A stretch of 64,000 nt of DNA from Kitasatospora azatica KCTC 9699. Lineage in GTDB: Bacteria; Actinomycetota; Actinomycetes; Streptomycetales; Streptomycetaceae. The notes under the pieces are model-generated. The model ran no database searches, had not been told where the DNA came from, and saw only the letters and a program-made list of their open reading frames with translations. Positions 7,469 through 15,980 of the stretch are shown piece by piece. Where the stretch lies: the NCBI RefSeq assembly GCF_000744785.1, contig NZ_JQMO01000003.1, forward strand, positions 4,030,001-4,094,000. The letters are read 5' to 3'. The translations under genes were made by a program, and so were the position numbers. Positions within the stretch are counted from its first letter, which is position 1. Every line of letters begins with the position of its first letter.

Positions 7469-8887
7469 GTGACCAGCGAAGTCGTTCCGCGTCCTGCCCC
7501 CGCGCCCGCCTCCCCGGGTGAAGCCGACCTCCGCCCCGCGCTTCGGCCCACCGTCGAGGAAGTCCGCCTCACCTCGTTCAAGTCCTTCCGCCGCGCCACC
7601 CTGCCGCTCGCCCCGCTCACCGTGCTTCACGGGCCGTCCGGCGTCGGCAAGTCGAACGCGCTGGACGCCCTCGCGGTGCTCTCCCGGCTGGCCCTCGGCG
7701 AGGAGATCGGCCCCTCGCTGGACGGCATCGGCGGCATCTCCGGGCCGCTGGCCGCACCGGTGCGCGGCGGGCTGCAGGGCTGCGTGCCGCACGGGCGCAA
7801 CGCGATCATCCTGGGCTGCACGGTCCGCTCCTGCGCCGGGCCGATCCGGCTGGAGCTGGTGATTCGCACCGACGGGCGGGTCCGGGTGGCCCGGGAGTGG
7901 CTGGTCTGCGACGGGCAGACCCTGGTGGAGACCGGCGAGCAGGACGTCGCGGGCGGCCGGGTCAACGTCAGTTGGCACAACGACACCCGTCAGGGGGACA
8001 TCCGCGCGCCGTTCCCCAGTGGCAGCCTGATCACCACTCAGCTCCCGCTCCGGGTGGCCGGCTCCTCCCCGGGCGAGCGCAAGGTGCTGGCCGCCGTCGA
8101 ACAGCTGCTCACCGCGCTGCGCGAGGTGTTCCCGGTACACCCGGTGCCCGCGCTGATGCGCGGCTGGGTCCGGCCGGACCCGCAGGCCCGACTGCTGCCC
8201 ACCGCCGCCAACATGTCCGCCGTGCTGGCCCGGCTGCAGGGCGAGTGCCAACGACGCTACGGCCGCCTGCTCAAGGCCGTCCAGGCGGCCGCCCCGCACC
8301 CGCTGCTCGGCCTGGACGTGGACCGGCGCGGCAGCCGGGCCCAGGAGCGGCTGCTCGCCGTCTTCGACGAGGGCGTGCTCGGCCGCACCGGCGCCGACCA
8401 GGCCTCGGACGGCATGCTGCGGCTGCTCGCGCTCGCCGCCGTGCTGCTCACCGGCGCCGGCGTGCTGGAAATCGAACCGGCCGCTGAGATCCCTTGGGCA
8501 CAGCGGCAGTTGACCGTGCTCGCCGAGGACCTGGGCGCCGGGCTGGCGGACGAGCAGACCGCCGCGCTGCTGCGGCTGGCGCGCGAGATGTGCGACAAGG
8601 AGCACCTGCGGCTGCTGGCGGCGCTGCAGGACCCGGGGCCGGCCCGGCTGGTGGAGGGGGTGCGGCTGGTGGAGTGCCGGCGGGACCCGGTGAGCGGGCA
8701 CAGCGTGCTGGGGGCGGCGGCGCCGCGGGTGCCGGTCCAGCCCGCGCGGGATCGCGGGGTCGGTGCGGGTGGTGTTGGTGGTGCGGGTGGTGTAAGTAGG
8801 GCCGGTGCCGGTGCCGGTGCGGGTGCGGCCGGTGCGGCTGGGGCCGGTGCCGGTGGGTCCGGGGATGCGGTAGACCTGGAGCGGTGA
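7469..8887 (+). CDS. SMC/RecF-like AAA ATP-binding protein with Gly/Ala-rich tail
   Basis: A 472-residue protein. It begins its fold with VRLTSFKSFRRATLPLAPLTVLHGPSG, typical of AAA_21/RecF-like ATPases that bind DNA or RNA; Walker A is GPSGVGKSN at 55-63. An ABC-like signature, ASDGMLRLLALA, precedes VLEIEPAAEIP, a weakened Walker B. The last 45 residues are almost only Gly and Ala with a few Val, Ser and Arg, encoded by imperfect GGTGCC/GGTGCG repeats; this may be slippage. The stop overlaps the GTG of the MazG-like gene (GTGA). The biochemical role is unknown; the coupling suggests the two proteins act together. Confidence 0.7.
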   Translation: MTSEVVPRPAPAPASPGEADLRPALRPTVEEVRLTSFKSFRRATLPLAPLTVLHGPSGVGKSNALDALAVLSRLALGEEIGPSLDGIGGISGPLAAPVRGGLQGCVPHGRNAIILGCTVRSCAGPIRLELVIRTDGRVRVAREWLVCDGQTLVETGEQDVAGGRVNVSWHNDTRQGDIRAPFPSGSLITTQLPLRVAGSSPGERKVLAAVEQLLTALREVFPVHPVPALMRGWVRPDPQARLLPTAANMSAVLARLQGECQRRYGRLLKAVQAAAPHPLLGLDVDRRGSRAQERLLAVFDEGVLGRTGADQASDGMLRLLALAAVLLTGAGVLEIEPAAEIPWAQRQLTVLAEDLGAGLADEQTAALLRLAREMCDKEHLRLLAALQDPGPARLVEGVRLVECRRDPVSGHSVLGAAAPRVPVQPARDRGVGAGGVGGAGGVSRAGAGAGAGAAGAAGAGAGGSGDAVDLER

Positions 8888-9228
8888 CCGAACAGCCCGA
8901 GCACCAGCTCACCCTCGACGACCTGGCCCAGCGCCTGTCCGACTTCGCCGCGGCGCGGCGCTGGCAGCCCTTCCACACGCCGAAGAACCTGGCCGCCGCG
9001 CTCACCGTGGAGGCCGGTGAACTGCTGGAGATCTTCCAGTGGTTGACCCCGGACCAGGCCACTGCGGTGATGGCCGACCCCGAGCGCGCGCACCGGGTCC
9101 GGGACGAGGTGGCGGATGTGCTGGCCTACCTGGTGCAGTTCTGCACGGTGCTCGGGATCGACCCGCTGGCGGCGCTGGCGGCCAAGATCGACCGCAACGA
9201 GCTGCGCTTCCCGGTGCCGGAGGAGTAG
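8884..9228 (+). CDS. MazG-like nucleotide pyrophosphohydrolase
   Basis: A 114-residue all-alpha NTP pyrophosphatase. The metal ligands E43-x2-E46 (EAGE) and E75-x2-D78 (EVAD) give the canonical EXXE...EXXD pattern, and FHTPKNLAAAL is the usual motif before them. Relatives hydrolyse dCTP or other NTPs to the monophosphate plus pyrophosphate, as house-cleaning or stress enzymes. The GTG start overlaps the ATPase stop by GTGA, so translation is coupled. Substrate cannot be told from sequence. Confidence 0.88.
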   Translation: MTEQPEHQLTLDDLAQRLSDFAAARRWQPFHTPKNLAAALTVEAGELLEIFQWLTPDQATAVMADPERAHRVRDEVADVLAYLVQFCTVLGIDPLAALAAKIDRNELRFPVPEE

Positions 9229-9404
9229 CCGCGGCAGTATGACTGTCGGACTCATGCTCGGCGGCTTTTCCACACCCCCGGGGTTGTCCACAGGTTCCGA
9301 ACCAGCGCGTGCACGGGCCTCGCCAGTGGCGCACTCTCCTGCTGACGGGCCGGTCGCCGGACCGGCCCGAGGACCAGTCAGCACAGGAGAGGGGAGTCCC
9401 GGGC

Positions 9405-10063
9405 ATGGACGCACTCCGTTTGATCAAGACCTCCCGGCACGCGCTCGCCGAGGCCAGGACGGTGCCGGACCTGCTGTCCGAGGCCTGGCAGACCGCGGCA
9501 CTCACCGAGGCCGTGGCCGCCTGGCTGAGCGACCATCAGGACGGTGAGGTGGCCGCCGTCGCCCAGCTGCTCGCCGCAGCCGGGGCGCATGCCGCCGACC
9601 GACTGGAGGACGCGGTCGACCGACCCGAGCAGTGGGACTGGCCGGCGGCGGGCCGGGCGGCCCGGCTCAGCGAGGTGGGCGAGCCGGAACCGGCTCTGCA
9701 GCAGCTGCGCCAGCTGCTCTCCGAATCGGCGCAGGCGCTGATCGCCATCGGCCACACCGCCAAGACCATGGGCGTCTACTGGGTGGCCAACGACGGGTTG
9801 GACGCCCATGCCGAGTGCCGGGACCTGGTGGTGGAGTTGCTCCGGATCCTCCGCCGCCGGGCCGGCAGGACGTCGCCGGGGAGTGACTGGCCCGACGGCT
9901 GCGGCGAGGACGGCGAGGACGGTTACGACGCCGATCCGGCCGAGCCCGAGCTGCGCCTGGTGGTGGCGCTCAGCCCGCCGCCCGGGCTACCCGAACTGCC
10001 CGGGCTACCTGAACGGCCCGGGCAGTCCCCGGGCCGGCAGTCCCCGGTGCGGCAGCCGTCGGT
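9405..10063 (+). CDS. DUF6099-like protein, 3' end undefined (no in-frame stop)
   Basis: ATG 9405 follows AGGAGAGGGGAG, a strong ribosome binding site. The first ~165 residues have clear coding character and resemble the streptomycete DUF6099 family (start MDALRLIKTSRHALAEA, later AARLSEVGEPEPAL and TMGVYWVANDGLDAHAECRD). Family proteins usually end soon after the final LLRILRR helix. Here the frame continues through an acidic and then Pro/Gly-rich tail and has no stop codon until 13268, passing antisense through dapD and into hen1. Stops exist in the -1 frame at 9884-9886 and 10010-10012, so a one-base deletion (real or a sequencing error) would explain it. The end given is arbitrary, just before the opposing small gene. 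Confidence 0.5.
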
Positions 10064-10451
10064 TCACCGGGCCCCGGCACCGCTGGGCGTCTCCGGGACA
10101 CCGTTGCGGTCCACCGCGCGGGCGCCGGACGCCTCCAGGTCCGAGCCCAGATCGGCCAGGTCCGCGTTGACCGAGGCGAGCAGCTCCTGCATCTGGTCCA
10201 ACAGGCTCTTGGGGGCGGGTGCGGCAGGCTGCTGCGGGGGTGCGACGGGTGCCTCGTACCTGGGCTCGGACATGAGGGGGACCCTCCAGCTCGGGAGCGC
10301 GATGTGCTGCGTTCGGACGGTGGCGCCACTCGTCCAGTGGACGCCACAGGACCCAGACGGCCCCGTCGTCCCAACGACCTCCCGTGCTTCCGGTCACCAC
10401 CGACCACTCGATGAGGTCCAACCACCGCCACCCCTCAGCCCCCCGAGTCAC
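10005..10451 (-). CDS. Trp-rich hypothetical open frame (alternative to the 69-residue gene)
   Basis: A 148-codon frame whose first 50 residues (WRWLDLIEWSVV, then WDDGAVWVLWRPLDEW) contain seven tryptophans in a plausible beta-strand pattern, unlike the Arg/Pro/Ala-rich look of antisense shadow frames. The second half does look shadow-like and overlaps the 69-residue frame in another register. No clear ribosome binding site. If real, the start region 10274-10451 is the coding part and the end may be frameshifted. No family recognised. Confidence 0.22.
   Translation of the reverse strand: MTRGAEGWRWLDLIEWSVVTGSTGGRWDDGAVWVLWRPLDEWRHRPNAAHRAPELEGPPHVRAQVRGTRRTPAAACRTRPQEPVGPDAGAARLGQRGPGRSGLGPGGVRRPRGGPQRCPGDAQRCRGPVNRRLPHRGLPARGLPGPFR
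10064..10273 (-). CDS. Small hypothetical protein with a coiled-coil-like segment
   Basis: A 69-residue reading frame preceded by GGAGGG nine bases before the ATG, a good ribosome binding site. After a Pro/Ala-rich start, residues 23-45 (SLLDQMQELLASVNADLADLGSD) have a heptad-like pattern of leucines and should form an amphipathic helix or short coiled coil. It opposes the DUF6099-like gene, whose open frame continues across it. I do not recognise a family. A Trp-rich frame in another register overlaps it completely on the same strand, so only one of the two may be real. Confidence 0.4.
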   Translation of the reverse strand: MSEPRYEAPVAPPQQPAAPAPKSLLDQMQELLASVNADLADLGSDLEASGARAVDRNGVPETPSGAGAR

Positions 10452-10589
10452 CCCGCATTTGCCGCCGCCTCGCCCCCTGGGCTACGGACGCCGGGCTACG
10501 CACGCCCGGGCACCGCCCCGCGGACGGCAAGGGCCCGGGTCGCGCGGGGAGCGCCACCGGGGCCCGAGGAGCCGCTGTTCGACAGGAGG
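10452..10589. other. Intergenic stretch upstream of the Trp-rich frame and behind dapD
   Basis: GC-rich DNA behind the dapD stop codon on the minus strand. It holds several short inverted repeats around CCCGGG but no hairpin I would call a terminator with confidence. I see no gene in it. Confidence 0.4.
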
Positions 10590-11579
10590 TCAGTTGTGCG
10601 CGTGCAGCTCGGCGTTCAGGCCGCCCCAGGAACCGGAGCGGGCGATCACCTCGACTGCGCCCGACTGCGAGTTGCGGCGGAACAGCAGGTTGTCCTGGCC
10701 GGACAGCTCGACCGCCTTGGCGACGGCGCCGTCCGGGGTGGTGACCCGGGTGCCCGCGGTGACGTACAGGCCGGCCTCGACCACGCAGTCGTTCCCCAGC
10801 GAGATCCCGATGCCCGCGTTGGCGCCCAGCAGGCAGCGCTCGCCCACCGAGACGACCTGCTTGCCGCCGCCCGACAGGGTGCCCATGATCGAGGCGCCGC
10901 CACCGATGTCGCTGTGGTCGCCGACCAGCACACCGGCGCTGATCCGGCCCTCGATCATCGAGGTGCCCAGCGTCCCGGCGTTGAAGTTGACGAAGCCCTC
11001 GTGCATCACGGTGGTGCCGACGGCCAGGTGCGCGCCGAGCCGGACCCGGTCCGCGTGCGCGATCCGCACCCCGCTCGGGGCCACGTAGTCGGTCATCCGC
11101 GGGAACTTGTCGATCCCGTAGACGGCCAGCTGGCCGCCCTCGGCGCGGACCGCCAGCCGGGCCTGCTCGACCAGCTCCACCGGCACCGGACCGATGCTGG
11201 TCCACGCCACGTTCGCCAGCAGGCCGAAGATGCCGTCCAGGCTCAGCCCGTGCGGCTGGACCAGCCGGTGGCTCAGCAGGTGCAGACGCAGGTAGCCGTC
11301 GTGGGCGTCCAGCGGCTTCTCGTCCAGCGAGCCGATCGTGGTCCGCACCGCGACGACCTCCACCCCGCGGCGGGCGTCGGTGCGCAGCGCCTTGGCGGCG
11401 CCGGCCCCGAGCTCGGCCTCGGCCTGCTCGGCCGACAGCCGCACGGTGCCGGACGGGCCGGCCGCGTCGGTCAGGGCGGGGGCGGGGAACCAGGTGTCGA
11501 GAACGGTGCCGTCGGCGGCGATGGTCGCGAGACCGGCGGCGACAGCGCCACGGGCGAGGGAGGAGGTCGTTTCAGTCAC
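10590..11579 (-). CDS. dapD: 2,3,4,5-tetrahydropyridine-2,6-dicarboxylate N-succinyltransferase
   Basis: A 329-residue acyltransferase of the long actinobacterial DapD type. The C-terminal two thirds form the left-handed beta helix (hexapeptide turns such as VVEAGLYVTAG, GVLVGDHSDIGGGASIMGTLSGG). It transfers succinyl from succinyl-CoA to tetrahydrodipicolinate in lysine and diaminopimelate synthesis, supplying peptidoglycan. The GTG at 11579 (MTETTSSLARGAVAAGLATIA) matches the usual family start; the frame stays open to a TTG at 11597. No Shine-Dalgarno is visible, so the transcript may be leaderless. It is divergent from hen1. Confidence 0.93.
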   Translation of the reverse strand: MTETTSSLARGAVAAGLATIAADGTVLDTWFPAPALTDAAGPSGTVRLSAEQAEAELGAGAAKALRTDARRGVEVVAVRTTIGSLDEKPLDAHDGYLRLHLLSHRLVQPHGLSLDGIFGLLANVAWTSIGPVPVELVEQARLAVRAEGGQLAVYGIDKFPRMTDYVAPSGVRIAHADRVRLGAHLAVGTTVMHEGFVNFNAGTLGTSMIEGRISAGVLVGDHSDIGGGASIMGTLSGGGKQVVSVGERCLLGANAGIGISLGNDCVVEAGLYVTAGTRVTTPDGAVAKAVELSGQDNLLFRRNSQSGAVEVIARSGSWGGLNAELHAHN

Positions 11580-11714
11580 ATCGAGCACGGTAACCAATTC
11601 CGGCTCGACCTGCCGAAACGGCTCAGGGTGCGGACGCCCCGGCGGTTGCCGGCCGTGCTCGCGGTGGCCAAAACCAGGTGCTCAGCGGCCGGCAGAGCCG
11701 GGATACTCGCTCGG

Positions 11715-13268
11715 GTGTTCATCTCGATCTCCACCACAGGAACGGCCGAGCAGCCGGCCACCGACCTGGGCTTCCTGCTGCACAAGCACCCGGCGAAGGC
11801 GCAGCGCTTCAGCACCTCGCACGGTGAGGCGCACGTCTTCTACCCGGAGGCGGGCGAGCAGCGCTGCACGGCCGCGCTGCTGCTGGACGTCGACCCGATC
11901 GCGCTGGTTCGGCGCGGCCGGGGCCGGGGTCGCGCGGGTTCTCCGACAGCATCGACAGGAGCCGGCGCCCTCTCGCAGTACGTCAACGACCGGCCGTACG
12001 CGGCCTCCTCGCTGCTCGCGGTGGCCCTGCGCACGGTCTTCCGGACGGCGATGAAGGGCGTCTGCGAGCAGCGGCCCGGTCTGGCCGAGCAGCCGCGCCC
12101 GCTGACGGTCCGGCTGCCCGCCGTGGCGACCGGCGATGGTGAGCAGCGCTCGCCCGAGGAAACGCCGCTGGTCAACCGGCTCTTCGAGCCGCTCGGCTGG
12201 CAGGTGAGCAGCACCGCGATCCCGCTGGACGAGACCTTCCCGGCCTGGGGCGACTCGCGCTACCTCAGCCTGGAGCTGACCGGCACACTGCGGCTGGCCG
12301 ACGCGCTGCAGCAGCTCTACGTGCTGCTCCCGGTGCTGGACGGCGCCAAGCACTACTGGGTGGCGCCGGACGAGGTGGACAAGCTGCTGGACGCGGGGGA
12401 GGGCTGGCTGGCCGACCACCCGGACCGGGCCCTGATCATCCGCCGCTACCTGCACCGTCGCTGGTCGCTGGCGAACGAGGCGATGCGCCGGCTGGAGCTG
12501 GCCCGCCTCGCCGAGGCCGACGACAGCGAGCCCGAGGAGCTGGACAACGCCGTCACCCCGGAACCCGAGACCGGCGCCGAAACAGCCGCCGACGAGGCCG
12601 CTGCCAAGGCAGAGGCCGAACCGGAGGCCGAGCCCAAGCCCCCGTCCCTGGCCCAGCAGCGCCGCGAGGCCATCCTCGCCCTGCTGCGCGAGCACGGCGC
12701 CGCCCGGGTGCTGGACCTCGGCTGCGGCCAGGGCGAGCTGGTGGCCGCGCTGCTCAAGGAGAAGCAGGTCATTGAGATCCTGGGGGTCGACGTCTCGGCC
12801 AACGCCCTCGCCACGGCCGCGCGCAAGCTCCGGCTGGACCGGCTGTCGGAGCGTCAGGCGAGCCGGGTGCGGCTGGTGCAGGGCGCGCTGACCTACACCG
12901 ACAGCCGGCTCAAGGGCTATGACGCGGCCGTCCTGTGCGAGGTGATCGAGCACCTGGACCTGCCCAGGCTGCCGGCGTTGGAACACGCGGTGTTCGGCGC
13001 CGCCCGCCCGCGCACGGTGATCGTCACCACGCCCAACGCCGAGTACAACGTCCGCTGGGAGACCCTCCCGGCGGGCCACCACCGGCACGCCGACCACCGC
13101 TTCGAGTGGGACCGCGCGCAGTTCCGGGCCTGGGCCGAGCGGGTCGCGGGGCTCTACGGGTACGCCGTGGACCTGCGGCCGGTCGGCCCGGACGATCCGG
13201 AGGTCGGCTCACCCAGCCAGCTGGCCGTCTTCCACCTGACCACGTCCTCCGAAGGGAGCTCTCGATGA
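11715..13268 (+). CDS. hen1: 3'-terminal RNA ribose 2'-O-methyltransferase Hen1
   Basis: A 517-residue protein from GTG 11715. Residues 1 to about 260 match the bacterial Hen1 N-terminal domain, which in characterised systems activates the ligase of Pnkp. An acidic Ala/Glu-rich linker (about 270-310) follows. The C-terminal methyltransferase has SAM motif VLDLGCGQG at 332-340 and the metal ligands E409, E412, H413 (EVIEH), with H461 in the HHRHADH segment. It methylates the 2'-OH of the 3' end at a cut RNA before sealing, protecting the repaired site from repeat cleavage. Its stop overlaps the ATG of pnkp. Confidence 0.95.
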   Translation: MFISISTTGTAEQPATDLGFLLHKHPAKAQRFSTSHGEAHVFYPEAGEQRCTAALLLDVDPIALVRRGRGRGRAGSPTASTGAGALSQYVNDRPYAASSLLAVALRTVFRTAMKGVCEQRPGLAEQPRPLTVRLPAVATGDGEQRSPEETPLVNRLFEPLGWQVSSTAIPLDETFPAWGDSRYLSLELTGTLRLADALQQLYVLLPVLDGAKHYWVAPDEVDKLLDAGEGWLADHPDRALIIRRYLHRRWSLANEAMRRLELARLAEADDSEPEELDNAVTPEPETGAETAADEAAAKAEAEPEAEPKPPSLAQQRREAILALLREHGAARVLDLGCGQGELVAALLKEKQVIEILGVDVSANALATAARKLRLDRLSERQASRVRLVQGALTYTDSRLKGYDAAVLCEVIEHLDLPRLPALEHAVFGAARPRTVIVTTPNAEYNVRWETLPAGHHRHADHRFEWDRAQFRAWAERVAGLYGYAVDLRPVGPDDPEVGSPSQLAVFHLTTSSEGSSR

Positions 13269-15883
13269 CCGACCTCACCCCGACCGACCGGACCCAGGCT
13301 CCCCGTAGCCTGCCCGTCACCGATCTCTCCCTGGTCGTCCTGGTCGGCACCAGCGGCGCGGGCAAGTCCTCGTTCGCCCGCAAGCACTTCGCCCCCACCC
13401 AGGTGATCTCCTCGGACTTCTGCCGTGGCCTGGTCTCGGACGACGAGAACGACCAGTCCGCCTCCGCCGCGGCCTTCGAGCTGCTGCACTACATCGTCGG
13501 CAAGCGGCTGGCGGCCGGCCGGCTCACCGTGGTCGACGCCACCAACGTGCAGCCCGGCGCGCGCAAGCAACTGGTCGCCCTGGCCCGGGCCCATGACGTG
13601 CTGCCGATCGCGATCGTGCTGGACGTGCCGCCGAGCGTCTGCGCCGAGCGCAACCGGACCCGCCCCGACCGGGACTTCGGCGCCCATGTGATCCCACGTC
13701 AGCACCGCGAGCTGCGCCGCTCGCTGGCCGGCCTGGAGCGCGAGGGCTTCCGCAAGGTCCACCACCTGCGCGGGGTGGCCGAGGTGGACGCCGCCGAGAT
13801 CGTGCTGGAGAAGCGCTGGAACGACCTGCGCGACCGCACCGGCCCGTTCGACATCATCGGCGACATCCACGGCTGCCGCGCCGAGCTGGAGACCCTGCTC
13901 ACCCGGCTCGGCTACCAGCTGGTCCGGGACGAGCTGGGCCGCCCGGTGGACGCCGTACCGCCGGCCGACCGCACCGCGGTCTTCGTCGGCGACCTGGTCG
14001 ACCGCGGCCCGGACACCCCGGGCGTGCTGCGCCTGGTGATGGGCATGGTGGCCGCCGGCCACGCGCTCTGCGTGCCCGGGAACCACGAGAACAAGCTGGG
14101 CCGGGCGCTGAGCGGCCGCCAGGTGACGGTCTCGCACGGCCTGCAGGAGTCGCTGGACCAGCTGGCCGCCGAGCCCGCAGAGTTCGTCGCCGAGGTCCGG
14201 GCCTTCATCCGCGGCCTGGTCAGCCACTACCTGCTGGACGGCGGCCGGCTGGTGGTCTGCCACGCGGGTCTGCCGGAGAAGTACCAGGGCCGCAACTCCG
14301 GCCGGGTCCGCTCGCACGCCCTCTACGGCGACACCACCGGTGAGACCGACGAGTACGGCCTGCCGGTCCGCTACCCGTGGGCCGAGGAGTACCGGGGCAA
14401 GGCACTGGTGGTCTACGGCCACACCCCGGTCCCGGTGGCGAGCTTCCTCAACAACACCATCTGCCTGGACACCGGAGCCGTCTTCGGCGGCAGCCTGACC
14501 GCGCTGCGCTACCCCGAGCGCGAGCTGGTCGGCATCCCGGCCGAGCAGGAGTGGTACGCCCCCGTCCGTCCCGTGATCACCGACGCGCCGGGCGCCCGCG
14601 AGGGCCGTCCGCTGGACCTGGCCGACGTGGCCGGGCGCCGGGTGGTGGAGACCACGCTGCACGGCCGGATCGCGGTCCGGGAGGAGAACGCCGCCGCCGC
14701 GCTGGAGGTGATGAGCCGTTTCGCGCTGGACCCGCGGCTGCTCGCCTACCTGCCGCCGACCATGGCCCCCAGCGCCACCTCCCGCCGCGAGGGCTACCTC
14801 GAACACCCCGAGGAAGCCTTCTTCGCCTACCGCGCCGACGGTGTGCGCCAGGTGATCTGCGAGGAGAAGCACATGGGCTCGCGGGCCGTGGTGCTGGTCG
14901 CCCGGGACTCGGCCGCGCTGGAGCGCCGGTTCGGCCTGGCCGGGCCCGGTGCGATCTGGACCAGGACGGGCCGCGCCTTCCTCGGCGACGAGGAGCTGAC
15001 CGCCGCCCTGCTCGACCGGGTGAGCGCGGCGGCCGAGGGCGCCGGCCTCTTCACCGAGCTGGCCACCGACTGGCTGCTGCTCGACGCCGAGCTGCTGCCC
15101 TGGTCGCTCAAGGCGCTCGACCTGCTGCGCCGGCAGTACGCGGCCGTGGGCGCCGCGGCCCGCACCGCGCTGCCCGAGGTGCTCGCGGCCCTGGAGCAGG
15201 CGAGCGGCCGCGGCATCGAGGGCCTGGCCGAGCTGACTGAGCGTCACCGGCGCCGGACGGCCGACGCCGAGGCGTTCACCGCCGCCTACCGGAAGTACTG
15301 CTGGCCCACCGAGGGCCTGAACGGCATCCGGCTGGCCCCCTTCCAGCTGCTCGCCGCCGAGGGTGCCAACCTCGCCGTGCGCCCGCACGACGAGCACCTG
15401 GCCTGGCTCGACCGGCTGGTCGCGGCCGATCAGGCGGCGCTCACCGGATCGGGCGCGGAGCCGCTGCTGCGGGCCACCGGCCGACTGGTCGTCGACACCG
15501 AGGACGAGGAGTCGATCAAGGCCGGCATCGCCTGGTGGGAGGAGCTCACCGCCGACGGCGGCGAGGGCATGGTGGTCAAGCCGCTGGCCTCACTGGTGCG
15601 CGGCGCACCGGGGGAGGGGCGCCCGGGCGGGCTGGTCCAGCCGGGTCTGAAGGTCCGCGGCCGGGAGTACCTGCGGATCATCTACGGCCCGGACTACACC
15701 GAGCACCTCGGTGTGCTGCGCCAGCGGGCGCTGGGCCACAAGCGCTCGCTCGCGCTGCGCGAGTACGCGCTCGGGATGGAGGCGCTGGACCGGCTGGCCG
15801 GCGGTGAGCCGCTCTGGCGGGTGCACGAACCGGTCTTCGCCGTGCTCGCGCTGGAGTCGGAGCCGGTGGACCCGCGGCTCTGA
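13265..15883 (+). CDS. pnkp: Polynucleotide kinase-phosphatase, RNA repair
   Basis: An 872-residue three-domain enzyme, the same size as the Clostridium thermocellum prototype. The N-terminal kinase has Walker A GTSGAGKS at 28-35. The central binuclear metallophosphatase has GDIHGC (199-204), GDLVDRG (242-248) and GNHE (272-275). The C-terminal adenylyltransferase (ligase) has EKHMGSR with the nucleophile K535. It phosphorylates 5'-OH ends, removes 2',3'-cyclic phosphate and, with Hen1, seals RNA such as ribotoxin-cut tRNA. ATG 13265 overlaps the hen1 stop by ATGA; the longer upstream open frame is only a shadow of hen1. A perfect hairpin follows the gene. Confidence 0.96.
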   Translation: MTDLTPTDRTQAPRSLPVTDLSLVVLVGTSGAGKSSFARKHFAPTQVISSDFCRGLVSDDENDQSASAAAFELLHYIVGKRLAAGRLTVVDATNVQPGARKQLVALARAHDVLPIAIVLDVPPSVCAERNRTRPDRDFGAHVIPRQHRELRRSLAGLEREGFRKVHHLRGVAEVDAAEIVLEKRWNDLRDRTGPFDIIGDIHGCRAELETLLTRLGYQLVRDELGRPVDAVPPADRTAVFVGDLVDRGPDTPGVLRLVMGMVAAGHALCVPGNHENKLGRALSGRQVTVSHGLQESLDQLAAEPAEFVAEVRAFIRGLVSHYLLDGGRLVVCHAGLPEKYQGRNSGRVRSHALYGDTTGETDEYGLPVRYPWAEEYRGKALVVYGHTPVPVASFLNNTICLDTGAVFGGSLTALRYPERELVGIPAEQEWYAPVRPVITDAPGAREGRPLDLADVAGRRVVETTLHGRIAVREENAAAALEVMSRFALDPRLLAYLPPTMAPSATSRREGYLEHPEEAFFAYRADGVRQVICEEKHMGSRAVVLVARDSAALERRFGLAGPGAIWTRTGRAFLGDEELTAALLDRVSAAAEGAGLFTELATDWLLLDAELLPWSLKALDLLRRQYAAVGAAARTALPEVLAALEQASGRGIEGLAELTERHRRRTADAEAFTAAYRKYCWPTEGLNGIRLAPFQLLAAEGANLAVRPHDEHLAWLDRLVAADQAALTGSGAEPLLRATGRLVVDTEDEESIKAGIAWWEELTADGGEGMVVKPLASLVRGAPGEGRPGGLVQPGLKVRGREYLRIIYGPDYTEHLGVLRQRALGHKRSLALREYALGMEALDRLAGGEPLWRVHEPVFAVLALESEPVDPRL

Positions 15884-15914
15884 GCCCCAGCGGTCCGGGC
15901 AGTGACCCGGGCAG

Positions 15915-15954
15915 CGGTGCGGTCCGGCCTGTACACGCAGGCCGGACCGCACCG
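15915..15954 (+). terminator. Perfect 17-bp hairpin after pnkp
   Basis: Bases 15915-15931 pair fully with 15938-15954 around a TACACG loop (core GGTGCGGTCCGGCCTG). It starts 32 bases after the pnkp stop. There is no T-tract, as is common for streptomycete terminators. Confidence 0.8.
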
Positions 15955-15980
15955 GGCTGGCGACAGATCGGGTTGCAGTC

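Noticed and set aside
10435..11205. A second minus-strand frame overlapping dapD
   Set aside because: It is the dapD coding sequence read one register off; Arg/Gly/Pro-rich without motifs.
13154..15397. A 747-codon minus-strand frame opposite pnkp
   Set aside because: Antisense of an intact three-domain enzyme; composition is typical of shadows.
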